From a bacterium (GTDB lineage: Bacteria > UBA8248): a DNA stretch of 64,000 nt. The first letter of the stretch is position 1. Each line of letters starts with the position of its first letter. The notes beneath the pieces are model-generated. The model saw nothing but the letters and a program-made list of their open reading frames with translations. It did not search any database and had not been told where the DNA came from. The stretch covers positions 186,001-250,000 of the forward strand of contig JAJEJD010000020.1 in NCBI GenBank assembly GCA_022828125.1, in the 5' to 3' direction. Positions 1 through 8,724 of this stretch are shown piece by piece. The position numbers and the translations under genes were made by a program.

Positions 1-568
1 GCCCGCCTGTCGCGTCCCCTCCATCTTCTTCGTCCGCCCGGGCAAAGTGGCTCATCAGCCCGGCGACCTCGACCCCTTCCTCCCGGGATACCCGCTCGAT
101 GAAATCGACGGCTTCCTGTGGGCGCAATCCCAGGCGCCCCATCCCCGTATCCACCTTGACGTGGATTCTCGCTTTCTTGCCCGCTCCTCTCGCCGAGCCC
201 GCCAGGCTCTCCATCTGCTCCACGTGCCAGACGGCGGCGTCACAATCCGCATCGACCAGCCTTATCGCGTTATACGCCAACGTATCGCTCATCACCAATA
301 TGCGCGCATCGGCGAATCCGTCTCCCGCCCCATCGGCGCGAAGCGATTCCGCCTCCTCCACCGCCGCCACGCCAAACCATCTGGCGCCCGCTTCATATAC
401 GGCGCGAGCGACCTCTACGCCCCCGTGCCCGTAGCCCTCCGCCTTCACAACGGCGAACGGCTCCTGAGAATCGAGCAGACTCGTCAGATTTTTATAGTTT
501 TGAACCAGGATGTCCAGATCGATGAACAGGGCGTTGCGAAATCCGGACGGCAGCAAATGTTTGCTCAA
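1..568 (-). CDS. alr: Alanine racemase, C-terminal part beyond window
   Basis: PLP enzyme that interconverts L- and D-alanine for peptidoglycan synthesis. The reading frame is open to the left edge, so only about 189 N-terminal residues are present. The PLP-lysine region (FAVVKAEGYGHG, about residues 32-43) and the strongly conserved KVDTGMGRLG motif are both visible. No ATG precedes them in frame after the dnaB stop; a TTG at 566-568 lies 8 bases after AAGGGGG, so I take that as start. It follows dnaB by 42 bp on the same strand. The truncation is the window edge, not a defect. Confidence 0.9.
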   Translation of the reverse strand, partial: MSKHLLPSGFRNALFIDLDILVQNYKNLTSLLDSQEPFAVVKAEGYGHGGVEVARAVYEAGARWFGVAAVEEAESLRADGAGDGFADARILVMSDTLAYNAIRLVDADCDAAVWHVEQMESLAGSARGAGKKARIHVKVDTGMGRLGLRPQEAVDFIERVSREEGVEVAGLMSHFARADEEDGGDATGG

Positions 569-610
569 AAAGAAAGCCCCCTTTGGGGAGACGTCTTCGT
601 CGCTTCTTTG

Positions 611-2035
611 CTAGAACGGCGCATCCGCTTCATCTGGATAGCCCGGCTCTCCATTTTCCGAGCCTACGGCCGTGCTCTCGTGGAACGAATCCAGACTTAC
701 GAATCGCGCGTAATCGGGGAAAAACTTGAGCTCCAACTCACCGGTCGGCCCGTTGCGCTGCTTGGCGAGAATGACGGTGGCGAGCCCCTTGTTCTCGGGC
801 TTGGGCTCATAATACTCCTCGCGATACAGCAAGGCCACGACGTCCGCATCCTGCTCGATGGAACCCGACTCGCGCAAATCAGCCAGATTGGGACGCTTGC
901 CCTCTCTCGATTCCACCGCCCTCGAAAGCTGGCTCAGGGCCACGACGGGCACATCGAGTTCTTTCGCCAGACTCTTGAGCCCCCTGGATATTTCGCTGAT
1001 CTCGCGTTGGCGGTTCTCCATGGAGCGGCCCCTGTGGTGCACAAGCTGGAGATAGTCGACAATCACGAGGTCAAGACCCTGATCCGCCTGGATGCGACGG
1101 CATTTCGCCCGAATGTCGAACACGGACAAATCCGTCGCATCGTCCACGTAGATGTCAGCCTCCGACAGTTCGCCCGCGCTCCGAATCAAATCCGGCCATT
1201 TCTGGGACGGCATGTAGCCGCTTTGAAGCTGTCTCGAATTCACCATGGCGCGCCCGCACATCATGCGTATCGCCAATGCGCGCGCGCTCATCTCGAGGCT
1301 GAAGATCGCCGTGGCGGTTTTCGACGCCAGGGCGGCGTATTCGGCGATGCAAAGCGCGAAAGCCGTCTTCCCCATGCTGGGACGACCGGCGATGATGACC
1401 AATTCCCCGGGCTGCAGACCACTCGTCAGTTTGTCCAGGTCCGTGAATCCCGTGGGCACGCCGGTCACCAGCTCCTTGCGGTCGTAGAGGTCTTCCAAGT
1501 AGGGAAACGTATGTTTGATGATGTCGCGCATTCCCTCTACGCTTTGCTGGTAGCGGCCGGACGAGACCTCCAACATCGCGCGCTCGGCGTCGTCCACGAG
1601 CGTATCGATATCCTCCTCGCCCGTGAAAGCTCTTTGGGCGATGGCGTTCGAGGTGTGTATCAGCTCTCTCAGCAATGCCGTGCTTCTGACGAGTTTCGCG
1701 TAGGTCTCCGCGCGCCTGGCGCTGGAGACATCGTCCGCCAAGCGCGCGATGTATTCGGGCCCGCCCGCGGTGTCGAGCGTTTTCGTCTTTTTCAGGGCAT
1801 CGGCCAAGGTGAGCAGGTCGATGGGTTCGGATTTCTCGAACAGGCCGAGCATGCCCTCGTAAATCACGCGGTGGCTCATGCGGTAGAAATGCTCGGGCCG
1901 CAACACCTCCATCACGGGCGGCACCATCGACCCGTCGAGCAGCAAAGCGCCCAGAACGCGCTGTTCGGCTTCTATGTTCTGTGGGGGAAGGTGGCCCGAC
2001 TCCGCGGACCGCTCGGGGCGAGCGGGCATTTCCAC
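611..2035 (-). CDS. dnaB: Replicative DNA helicase DnaB
   Basis: Hexameric ATP-dependent 5'-3' helicase of the replication fork. The 474 residues are normal for the family: an N-terminal helical domain (about 17-120), a linker, and a RecA-like domain with Walker A GRPSMGKTA at about 217-225 and Walker B LDLVIVDYLQL. No intein or insertion is seen. It lies downstream of rpsF-ssb-rpsR-rplI on the same strand, separated from rplI by about 200 bp in which I see no gene. A DciA-like protein, the usual loader or partner of DnaB in bacteria without DnaC, is encoded at 12.3-12.8 kb. Confidence 0.97.
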   Translation of the reverse strand: MEMPARPERSAESGHLPPQNIEAEQRVLGALLLDGSMVPPVMEVLRPEHFYRMSHRVIYEGMLGLFEKSEPIDLLTLADALKKTKTLDTAGGPEYIARLADDVSSARRAETYAKLVRSTALLRELIHTSNAIAQRAFTGEEDIDTLVDDAERAMLEVSSGRYQQSVEGMRDIIKHTFPYLEDLYDRKELVTGVPTGFTDLDKLTSGLQPGELVIIAGRPSMGKTAFALCIAEYAALASKTATAIFSLEMSARALAIRMMCGRAMVNSRQLQSGYMPSQKWPDLIRSAGELSEADIYVDDATDLSVFDIRAKCRRIQADQGLDLVIVDYLQLVHHRGRSMENRQREISEISRGLKSLAKELDVPVVALSQLSRAVESREGKRPNLADLRESGSIEQDADVVALLYREEYYEPKPENKGLATVILAKQRNGPTGELELKFFPDYARFVSLDSFHESTAVGSENGEPGYPDEADAPF

Positions 2036-2239
2036 TTCGAAACTCCAATGTCTGCCAAGTGGAAAGATCGGGCGTGAACGTTAGATTACATCAGATGGAG
2101 CCAAGATCAAACTACCTGAAAACGCAATTGCCGGATCCGAAGGAAAAAAGAGGCACCAGTCTTTCGGCGACCCCTTCTATCTCTATGATATCATTGGTTC
2201 TGCCACTATATACCCGGGAACGACAGAGCATGCGAAACG

Positions 2240-2929
2240 CTATTCAGCTTTCTCTTCCTCGTCTTCCGTATCTTGGCTTTCTTCCGGCTCATCTCCGACA
2301 TCGGCATCGGTCGCCTCCGCCGTCGGCTCCGCTTCCGCCTGAGCCGCATCCGTTGCCTCTGCCCCTTCGGTCGCCTCGGCAACGTCTTCCGCTTCGGCTT
2401 GAACCGCCTCTTCCACCTCGGCGGCGGCTGCCTCTTCCGTCTCGGCAGCAGCTTCTTCCGCTTCGGCCTCGGCCGCAAGGGACGCTTCATCAGGCATCAC
2501 CTTCACCTGCACCGACGCTCTCACTTCCTGGTGCAGGCGGATGTCGACGTCATAAGTACCCACTTTTTTAATCGGCTCGTCCAGAACGATCCTCCTGCGG
2601 TTCACGTCGAGGCCCTTCTCCTGCAGGGCGTCCTCGATCATCCGGTTCGTCACCGAGCCGAACAACCTGCCGTCCGCGCCCACGCGCATCGAGAATTCGA
2701 GCTCGACGCCGGAGAACTCTCCCGCATAATCCTGCGCGCTGCGTTTCGCCGCCTGGATTTGCGCATCGCGCAGCCGCTGCTCATGCTGCGTCGCGCGCAC
2801 CGTGCTCGCCGTGGCGTGAAGCGCCAGGCCTTTCGGGATGAGGTAGTTGAGCCCGTAGCCGTCGGCTACTTCGACGACGTCTCCCACCTCCCCGAGACTC
2901 TCTATGTCCTTACGCAATATCAAGCGCAT
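2240..2929 (-). CDS. rplI: 50S ribosomal protein L9 with long acidic tail
   Basis: L9 binds 23S rRNA near the base of the L1 stalk. Residues 1-146 are a normal L9: N-terminal RNA-binding motif with GDVVEVADGYGLNYLIPKG, connecting helix, and C-terminal domain. Residues about 147-229 are an extra, very low-complexity tail made almost only of Ala, Glu, Asp and Thr. Typical L9 stops near residue 150. L25 at 6.9 kb carries a similar tail. It starts 17 bp after the rpsR stop on the same strand. The function of the tail is unknown; it should be disordered and strongly negative. Confidence 0.95.
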   Translation of the reverse strand: MRLILRKDIESLGEVGDVVEVADGYGLNYLIPKGLALHATASTVRATQHEQRLRDAQIQAAKRSAQDYAGEFSGVELEFSMRVGADGRLFGSVTNRMIEDALQEKGLDVNRRRIVLDEPIKKVGTYDVDIRLHQEVRASVQVKVMPDEASLAAEAEAEEAAAETEEAAAAEVEEAVQAEAEDVAEATEGAEATDAAQAEAEPTAEATDADVGDEPEESQDTEDEEEKAE

Positions 2930-2946
2930 CGTTCAATATCTCCGAC

Positions 2947-3216
2947 TTATGAATGGTCTACGGTGTAGGGCATCAACGCCATGTAGCGGGCGCGCTTAAT
3001 CGCCGTCGTCAACTGCCGCTGGAAGCGGGCGGAAGTGCCGGTCACGCGGCGGGGAATGATTTTTCCCCGCTCACTCACCATGTTTCGAAGCGTCTTCACA
3101 TCCTTGTAGTCGATATACGCCACGCCATCCGCCGAGAAGCGGCATATCTTCTTTCGCTGGAAACGCTTTTTTCTCTTCCTCTTCTTATCACCGAATCCAC
3201 GGGGAACAAGCGCCAT
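2947..3216 (-). CDS. rpsR: 30S ribosomal protein S18
   Basis: Small-subunit protein that forms a heterodimer with S6 on the 30S platform. The 89 residues carry a basic N-terminus ([13 protein letters not shown]) followed by the conserved core with [26 protein letters not shown] and a C-terminal [13 protein letters not shown]. It sits between ssb (35 bp upstream) and rplI (17 bp downstream), the classic rpsF-ssb-rpsR-rplI order. Confidence 0.97.
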   Translation of the reverse strand: MALVPRGFGDKKRKRKKRFQRKKICRFSADGVAYIDYKDVKTLRNMVSERGKIIPRRVTGTSARFQRQLTTAIKRARYMALMPYTVDHS

Positions 3217-3251
3217 ATCTGTCTCCTAAAACGAATCGACAAGTTTCGATA

Positions 3252-3674
3252 TCAAAATGGGATGTCATCATCCGTCATGGGCGATTCTTGCGGCGGCGGC
3301 GTGTAGGATTCCGTGCTCCTCGACCCGCCGCCTCCCGTCCTCTCGTCCCGGGTGGTCAGGAAATGGATGTTGTTCGCCACCACTTCATGCTTGCTGCGCC
3401 TCGATCCGTCCTGCGCTTCCCAGGAGCGGAAGCTCAAACGCCCTTCCACCACGAGGGGGCTGCCCTTGCCCGTCTGCTCCATCACCCAGTCGCCCTGACG
3501 TCCGTAGACAACCACGTCCACGAAGCAGGTATCTTCTTTCCACTCATCCCCGCTGCGGTATCGCCGATTGACGGCAAACCCGAAAGAAACCACGGAATTC
3601 CCGGAAGGCAGAAACCGCTTTTCCGGATCGCGCGTCATGTTGCCGCGGAGGTACACAGAATTCATTTGAGCCAT
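3252..3674 (-). CDS. ssb: Single-stranded DNA-binding protein
   Basis: Coats single-stranded DNA in replication, repair and recombination. The 140-residue protein has an N-terminal OB-fold (about 1-108; starts MNSVYLRGNMTRDPE with VVSFGFAVNRRY and VVVYGR), a short Gly/Ser/Pro linker, and the conserved acidic tip DDDIPF at the very C-terminus that recruits partner proteins. It lies 17 bp downstream of rpsF and 35 bp upstream of rpsR on the minus strand, so probably one transcript with the ribosomal genes. Confidence 0.97.
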   Translation of the reverse strand: MAQMNSVYLRGNMTRDPEKRFLPSGNSVVSFGFAVNRRYRSGDEWKEDTCFVDVVVYGRQGDWVMEQTGKGSPLVVEGRLSFRSWEAQDGSRRSKHEVVANNIHFLTTRDERTGGGGSRSTESYTPPPQESPMTDDDIPF

Positions 3675-3691
3675 AACAATGCCCCTGCCAT

Positions 3692-4102
3692 TTACGAGTC
3701 GCCCGACGATTCGGGCGATGGCCGGCGTGGAGAATCACCATCACCGCCCTCCGAAGCGCTCTCTCTTTCCCTGGCGGCCGCGCTTTTTGCGTTTTTCTCG
3801 AGTTTTCTCAGGAGTACTTCATCCATTCGCACCGTCATGTAGCGCCACGTCTGCTCATCGATGCGCATATCGCGCTCGATGTCCGCTACGATGTCCGGTT
3901 CAGAATGATATGTGACGATGAAATAGATGCCGTGGCGCTGACGCTGGATGGGATAGGCGAGGCGCTTCTTGCCCCATCGATCCACGTTCAGAACTTCTCC
4001 GCCCCCCTCGGTCACCTTTTTCTCGAAACCGGAAATCTTCTCCTCCACGGTTTCGTCGGTGAGTTCGGGGGACAGCAAAACCATCGTTTCGTACTGTCTC
4101 AT
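3692..4102 (-). CDS. rpsF: 30S ribosomal protein S6
   Basis: S6 pairs with S18 on the small-subunit platform. The 136 residues begin MRQYETMVLLSPELTDE and contain the conserved WGKKRLAYPIQRQRHGIYF segment and YMTVRMDE. A polar C-terminal extension (about residues 105-136, rich in Ser, Glu and Pro) goes beyond the shortest S6 versions. The Shine-Dalgarno AGGAGG is 5 bases from the ATG and lies in a possible sequestering stem (see the leader entry). It is first of rpsF-ssb-rpsR-rplI. Confidence 0.96.
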   Translation of the reverse strand: MRQYETMVLLSPELTDETVEEKISGFEKKVTEGGGEVLNVDRWGKKRLAYPIQRQRHGIYFIVTYHSEPDIVADIERDMRIDEQTWRYMTVRMDEVLLRKLEKNAKSAAARERESASEGGDGDSPRRPSPESSGDS

Positions 4103-4105
4103 CTA

Positions 4106-4156
4106 GTCCTCCTCCCGGACTGAGCGGCCCCGGCCTCTGTCGGCCGGAGCGAGGAG
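4106..4156 (-). promoter_or_regulatory. Candidate structured leader of rpsF (S6:S18 autoregulation)
   Basis: On the minus strand, 5' of rpsF, the RNA can form a hairpin CCGGCC-loop-GGCCGG (4130-4147). Outside it, CTCCTC (4151-4156) can pair with GAGGAG of the Shine-Dalgarno region (4108-4115 area). That would hide the ribosome-binding site. Many bacteria have an rpsF leader bound by the S6:S18 dimer through a CCG-containing bulge. Pairing is seen directly; identity with that motif is inference and the canonical bulge was not confirmed. Confidence 0.33.
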
Positions 4157-4256
4157 CCAATAAAGGCCGAAGGTTAGCACACATGCCCCCGGCGGGCCAT
4201 AGCGGCCCCAAAAAGGAACCGCGAAAATTCTGCTTTGGTTCAGACCTCCGCTTTCG

Positions 4257-6254
4257 CTAGAAAAGCGGCGCCAACACGAGAGAGACGATGGACATCAACT
4301 TGATCAGGATGTTCATCGAGGGGCCCGAGGTGTCCTTCATCGGGTCTCCCACCGTATCGCCCACGACCGCCGCCTTATGGGCCTCGGAACCCTTGCCTCC
4401 GAGTTTGCCGTCTTCAATCTCTTTTTTCGCATTGTCCCAGGCGCCGCCCGCATTCGCCATCAGCAAGGCGACGAGAACACCCGAGAGCAGGGCGCCGGCC
4501 AGCATGCCGCCAAGCGCCTCTTTGCCCATCAGATACCCCACCACGATGGGCGCGACCACGGCCACAACGCCGGGGAGGACCATCTCCTTGAGAGCGGCCT
4601 GCGTGCTGATGTCGACGCAGCGCGCGCTGTCGGGGTCTGCCGTGCCCTCCATGATGCCGGGAATCTCGCGGAACTGACGCCTGATCTCCTGGATCATGAT
4701 GAAGGCGGCCTTGCCGACGGATTTCATGGTGAGCGCTCCGATGAGGAACGGTATCGCTCCGCCGATGAACATGCCGGCCACCACTTTCGCCTCCGTGAGG
4801 TTGATCTGCTGCAGGTCGGCCGCTTTCGTGTACGCGGCGTAAAATGCCAGCGCCGTCAGGGCGGCGGAACCGATGGCGAATCCCTTGCCGATGGCCGCCG
4901 TGGTGTTGCCCAGCGCGTCGAGGCCGTCGGTGATCTTCCGCGTCTCCGGCCCCAACTCGCTCATTTCCGTGATGCCGCCCGCGTTATCGGCGATCGGGCC
5001 ATACGCATCGACCGACATCGTGATGCCGATGGTCGCCAGCATTCCCACGGCGGCGATGGAGATACCGTAGAGCCCCGCCCAGCCGTTCGAGACGAGGGTA
5101 ACCACCGCCAATACGAGCAGGGGAGCACATACGCTCTCGAGACCCACGGCGAAGCCGCCGATGATGTTCGTCGCCACGCCGGTCTCGGAGGCGGAGACGA
5201 TTTCGCCGACGGGCTTTCCGCCCGTTCCGGTGTAATACTCGGTGAGCCAGCCGATGAGGACGCCGCCGGCGGCGCCGAAGAGAACCGAGCCGAACACGCC
5301 GTTATGCAGGCCCAGCGTGCTGGTGACGAAAAAAGCCAGGATGATGAAAATGACCGTCGCGATTCCGGTCGCGCTCCTGAGGGCGACGGCCGGGTTTTTC
5401 GAGGCCAGCACCTTCATCGAGGCGATGCCTATCGAGGAGGCGATGAGACCCATCATGGCGAGCAGCAGGGGCAGCGCCATCGCAGCCGCGCTGTTCGCCC
5501 CCAGGATCGTGCCGACAGTCGAACCAATGAATATCGTCGAAATGATGGCGCCGACGTAGGATTCGAACAGGTCGGCGCCCATTCCGGCGACGTCTCCCAC
5601 GCAATCACCCACGTTGTCGGCGATGACGGCCGGATTCCTCGGATCGTCCTCGGGAATGTTCGCCTCCACCTTGCCGACGAGGTCCGCGCCCACGTCCGCC
5701 GTTTTCGTGAAAATACCGCCGCCCACACGCGCAAACAGCGCGATGGAGCTCGCCCCCATCGAGAAACCGCTGATGATGGTCACGTTCGTCGCGTTCCCCA
5801 GTATGTCGAAATACCAGAACAACGCGCCCACGCCCAAAAGACCCAGGCTCGCGACGGAAAGACCCATGACGGTTCCGCCGAAGAACGCCATGGAAAGCGC
5901 GCCTTCCTGGCCACCGCCCGAATTCGCCGCTGCCGCCGTTCTCACGTTCGCCTTCGTGGCCGAGTTCATGCCGAAAAAGCCGGCGAGAACCGAGCAGATG
6001 GCGCCGACGATGAAGGCGATACCCGTTTTCGCGGATATGGCGACGCTCAGAAGAACGAACACGACCACGACGAAAATCGCGAGAATCTTGTATTCCCTCT
6101 TCAGGAACACCATTGCGCCTTCATGAATCTGGCCGGCGAGTTTGCGCATCAGTTCGTTGCCGTCGGATTGTTTTGAAATCCAGGCGTAAATCGCCCCTGC
6201 CAACACCAACCCCGCAATCCCGAAGATTGCGGCCATATTTGAGAAAGCAACCAT
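4257..6254 (-). CDS. hppA: Membrane-bound ion-translocating pyrophosphatase
   Basis: Integral membrane enzyme that hydrolyses pyrophosphate and pumps H+ (or Na+) out of the cytoplasm. The 665 residues contain about 16 hydrophobic segments and the substrate signatures [11 protein letters not shown] and [18 protein letters not shown], followed by [13 protein letters not shown]. The motif [10 protein letters not shown] has Ala where K+-independent enzymes have Lys, so known family rules predict the K+-dependent type. Pumped ion cannot be decided from these motifs alone. RBS GGGAG just before the ATG. It stands between pth and rpsF on the same strand; a 150-bp gap separates it from rpsF. Confidence 0.95.
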   Translation of the reverse strand: MVAFSNMAAIFGIAGLVLAGAIYAWISKQSDGNELMRKLAGQIHEGAMVFLKREYKILAIFVVVVFVLLSVAISAKTGIAFIVGAICSVLAGFFGMNSATKANVRTAAAANSGGGQEGALSMAFFGGTVMGLSVASLGLLGVGALFWYFDILGNATNVTIISGFSMGASSIALFARVGGGIFTKTADVGADLVGKVEANIPEDDPRNPAVIADNVGDCVGDVAGMGADLFESYVGAIISTIFIGSTVGTILGANSAAAMALPLLLAMMGLIASSIGIASMKVLASKNPAVALRSATGIATVIFIILAFFVTSTLGLHNGVFGSVLFGAAGGVLIGWLTEYYTGTGGKPVGEIVSASETGVATNIIGGFAVGLESVCAPLLVLAVVTLVSNGWAGLYGISIAAVGMLATIGITMSVDAYGPIADNAGGITEMSELGPETRKITDGLDALGNTTAAIGKGFAIGSAALTALAFYAAYTKAADLQQINLTEAKVVAGMFIGGAIPFLIGALTMKSVGKAAFIMIQEIRRQFREIPGIMEGTADPDSARCVDISTQAALKEMVLPGVVAVVAPIVVGYLMGKEALGGMLAGALLSGVLVALLMANAGGAWDNAKKEIEDGKLGGKGSEAHKAAVVGDTVGDPMKDTSGPSMNILIKLMSIVSLVLAPLF

Positions 6255-6335
6255 TATCTCCCTTTCCTCCTCCTCACGGGCTGTTTAGCGAGAGGTATTA
6301 AGATGGAATTTCAATTTGCAATGAAAAAGGCGGAT

Positions 6336-6881
6336 TCAAGGTCTATTGCCGACAACGAAATCAAATGCCCGGCGCGCCGCCTCATCAACAGCAGGTTCCA
6401 CTGCTTCGAGTTCATGATCGAGAAAAGTATCCAACAACCAATCCGCGCCGTTCGCTCCATTCGGCGGTCTGCCCACCCCGATGCGCAGGCGGGAAAACAT
6501 GTCCGTCCCCAATGAGTGGATGATGCTGCCGACCCCGTGGTGACCCGCGTCTCCACCCGATTTCTTGAATTTCACACGACCCAGTTCGATATCCATGTCG
6601 TCGTGCATGACAAGTAAATCTTCAAGCTCCAGCCCTTCTCCGAGCAGGAGCGCCCTCACGGCCTTGCCGCTTAAATTCATGAACGTCTGAGGCTTCGCGA
6701 GTATGAATTTCCATCCTCTGAGCGACCCACCGCCCAGGACGGAATGGTATTTCGAATCATTCATCGAAACGCGATGGGCGCGGGCCATCCTGTCCACCGC
6801 CCAGAAACCCAGATTGTGCCTCGTCAACGCATACTCTATTCCGGGGTTGCCGAGACCGACGATCAAGACAGCAGCAGCCAT
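6336..6881 (-). CDS. pth: Peptidyl-tRNA hydrolase
   Basis: Releases tRNA from peptidyl-tRNA that falls off ribosomes. The 181-residue protein shows the family signature GLGNPGIEYALTRHNLGF with Asn12 and catalytic His22, then KPQTFMNLSG, MHDDMDIELGRVKFK and GDAGHHGVGSI. Length is normal (about 180-200). It follows rplY by 42 bp on the same strand, part of prs-rplY-pth, a widely conserved order. Confidence 0.97.
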   Translation of the reverse strand: MAAAVLIVGLGNPGIEYALTRHNLGFWAVDRMARAHRVSMNDSKYHSVLGGGSLRGWKFILAKPQTFMNLSGKAVRALLLGEGLELEDLLVMHDDMDIELGRVKFKKSGGDAGHHGVGSIIHSLGTDMFSRLRIGVGRPPNGANGADWLLDTFLDHELEAVEPAVDEAARRAFDFVVGNRP

Positions 6882-6923
6882 TCACACCCCAGTCTCAGTA
6901 TTGCCGGCTTTCCGCACGAACCA

Positions 6924-7601
6924 TCAGTCGGAAGACTCGGCCGCTTCGTCCCCCTCATCGTCAGAAGCCTCGGCCTCCGCCCCTTCTTCTCCTTCCCCTT
7001 CGCCGACAAGCAATTCATCCTCGACCTCTTCTTCCTCTTCTTCGACGGGAACCATAACCGTAAAGACGGGATCATCAGGGTCGGCCACCAGTTCCACGCC
7101 TTCGGGAAGCTGAAGATCGCGCACGTGAATCACATCGCCGATTTCCACCTCCGAAATGTCGACCTCGACGTGCTCCGGAATGGCGTTCGGCAGGCAGGAT
7201 ATCTCCAGTTCACGCAGCAATTGGGAAAGCGTGCCGCCCATTTTCTCCCCGGGCGCCTCGCCAGTCAGGGAGAGAGGCACGGCGATCTCGATTTTCTCGT
7301 CCATCCGGATTTCCAGAAAATCCGCATGCAAAATCGTGCCCCTCATCGGGTCGCGCTGAAGCTCCTTTACGATAACCGGACGCTCCGAGGCGGCTTCGCC
7401 CTCGACGTTGAGCTGGAAAACGACGTTGCTGCCGGCCCTCGTGCCGAGCAAGGCCTCCAGTTCCTTGGGCTTTATGGTCAAGGGCGTAGAATCCTGAATT
7501 CCGTACACGACGCCCGGTATGTTGCCGGCATTTCTCACTGCACGGGCGCCGCTCTTTCCTGTTCGCGTTCTCTTATCCACCGAGAGAGATAAATTTTCCA
7601 T
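6924..7601 (-). CDS. rplY: 50S ribosomal protein L25/Ctc with acidic tail
   Basis: 5S rRNA-binding L25 of the long CTC/TL5 type. The N-terminal domain (about 1-95) has the conserved RTGKSGARAVRNAGNIPGVVYG region; the second beta domain (about 96-181) follows. The last 40-odd residues are almost only Glu, Asp, Ala, Gly and Ser and form an acidic disordered tail like that of L9 in this window. It lies 36 bp downstream of prs and upstream of pth on the minus strand. Confidence 0.95.
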   Translation of the reverse strand: MENLSLSVDKRTRTGKSGARAVRNAGNIPGVVYGIQDSTPLTIKPKELEALLGTRAGSNVVFQLNVEGEAASERPVIVKELQRDPMRGTILHADFLEIRMDEKIEIAVPLSLTGEAPGEKMGGTLSQLLRELEISCLPNAIPEHVEVDISEVEIGDVIHVRDLQLPEGVELVADPDDPVFTVMVPVEEEEEEVEDELLVGEGEGEEGAEAEASDDEGDEAAESSD

Positions 7602-7637
7602 TTTTTACTCCAGATATGCCTCCGACGCTCCAGCCGA

Positions 7638-8582
7638 TCATTCAAACAAACTGCTGACGGACGCATTCTCGTGAATGCGGCGAATCGCCTCGGCCAAAAG
7701 CCTCCCCACCTCCAGCACCTGGATGCGGGAGCAGCCTTTCGCCTCATCCGAAAGCGGTATCGAATCGCTCACGACAAACTCGACGATGCTCGATTTCTCG
7801 ATTCTCTCTACCGCCGGACCCGAGAGAACCGCATGTGTGCAACATGCGTACACCTGACGCGCGCCTGCTTCCATGAGCGCATCTGCGCCCTGGCTCATGG
7901 TGCCCGCCGTATCGCAAAGATCATCCACGACCAGAACGTCGCACCCTTTCACGTCGCCGATGATGTTCATTACTTCCGAATGGTTCGCCCGCTCGCGTCG
8001 CTTGTCGATGATGCCTAGACTCGCGTTCAGCCTCTTCGCGTAGTCGCGGGCTCTTTCCACGCCTCCGGCGTCGGGCGAGACAACCACGAGATCTTTCAGG
8101 TCCTTCTTCTTGAAATACTCTATCATGATAGGCGCCGAATACAGATGGTCCACGGGAATGTCGAAAAACCCCTGTATCTGGCCCGCATGCAAATCCATGG
8201 CGATGACGCGGTCCGCGCCCGATGCGGCCAGGAGGTTGGCGACGAGTTTCGCGGTAATCGGCACCCTCGGCTGCACCTTACGATCCTGACGCGCGTATGC
8301 GAAATAGGGAATCACCGCCGTGATGCGCTCGGCCGACGAGCGCCTGAACGCATCAAGCATGATGAGCATTTCCATCAGGTTCGCATTCCCGGGGGTGCAA
8401 AGGCTCTGCACGACGAATACGTCCGCGCCCCGTATGTTCTCGTGTATCCGCACGAACGTTTCGCCATCGCTGAAATCGATGATTTCAAGCGAGCCGGGCT
8501 TGATGTACAAAGCCTCGAAAATGCTCTGGTTCAGTGCCGGATTCGAGCGCCCGCCAAATACCTTTAACTGATGTCCGTTCAC
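7638..8582 (-). CDS. prs: Ribose-phosphate pyrophosphokinase (PRPP synthetase)
   Basis: Makes PRPP from ribose-5-phosphate and ATP for nucleotides, His and Trp. The 314 residues are class I length. Visible motifs: FSDGETFVRI, the flexible loop RQDRKVQPRVPITAKLVA, DLHAGQIQGFFDIPVDHLY with metal-binding His, and the PRPP-binding loop VLVVDDLCDTAGT. It begins a prs-rplY-pth run; ispE lies 142 bp upstream on the same strand, and no tRNA gene was found in that gap. Confidence 0.97.
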   Translation of the reverse strand: MNGHQLKVFGGRSNPALNQSIFEALYIKPGSLEIIDFSDGETFVRIHENIRGADVFVVQSLCTPGNANLMEMLIMLDAFRRSSAERITAVIPYFAYARQDRKVQPRVPITAKLVANLLAASGADRVIAMDLHAGQIQGFFDIPVDHLYSAPIMIEYFKKKDLKDLVVVSPDAGGVERARDYAKRLNASLGIIDKRRERANHSEVMNIIGDVKGCDVLVVDDLCDTAGTMSQGADALMEAGARQVYACCTHAVLSGPAVERIEKSSIVEFVVSDSIPLSDEAKGCSRIQVLEVGRLLAEAIRRIHENASVSSLFE

Positions 8583-8724
8583 CGTCCTACCTACAATGGA
8601 TTGTTAATGCAATCACAAAGGGCGATTTTTGATACTTGATTTTCCGGGCGGAGGCAAGTGGTGAGAGGCGAAATTCTCTCTATTTCCCAATTTTTCAGGA
8701 ATTTTGCCTCACTTTTCGATTTTT

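Noticed and set aside
47-2077. 676-residue plus-strand open frame opposite dnaB and alr
   Set aside because: It mirrors the third-codon GC bias of dnaB and alr on the other strand and shows no domain; dnaB and alr motifs are intact.
8583-8724. tRNA gene between prs and ispE, where some bacteria have one
   Set aside because: No cloverleaf, T-loop GTTCRA or CCA end could be found by eye.
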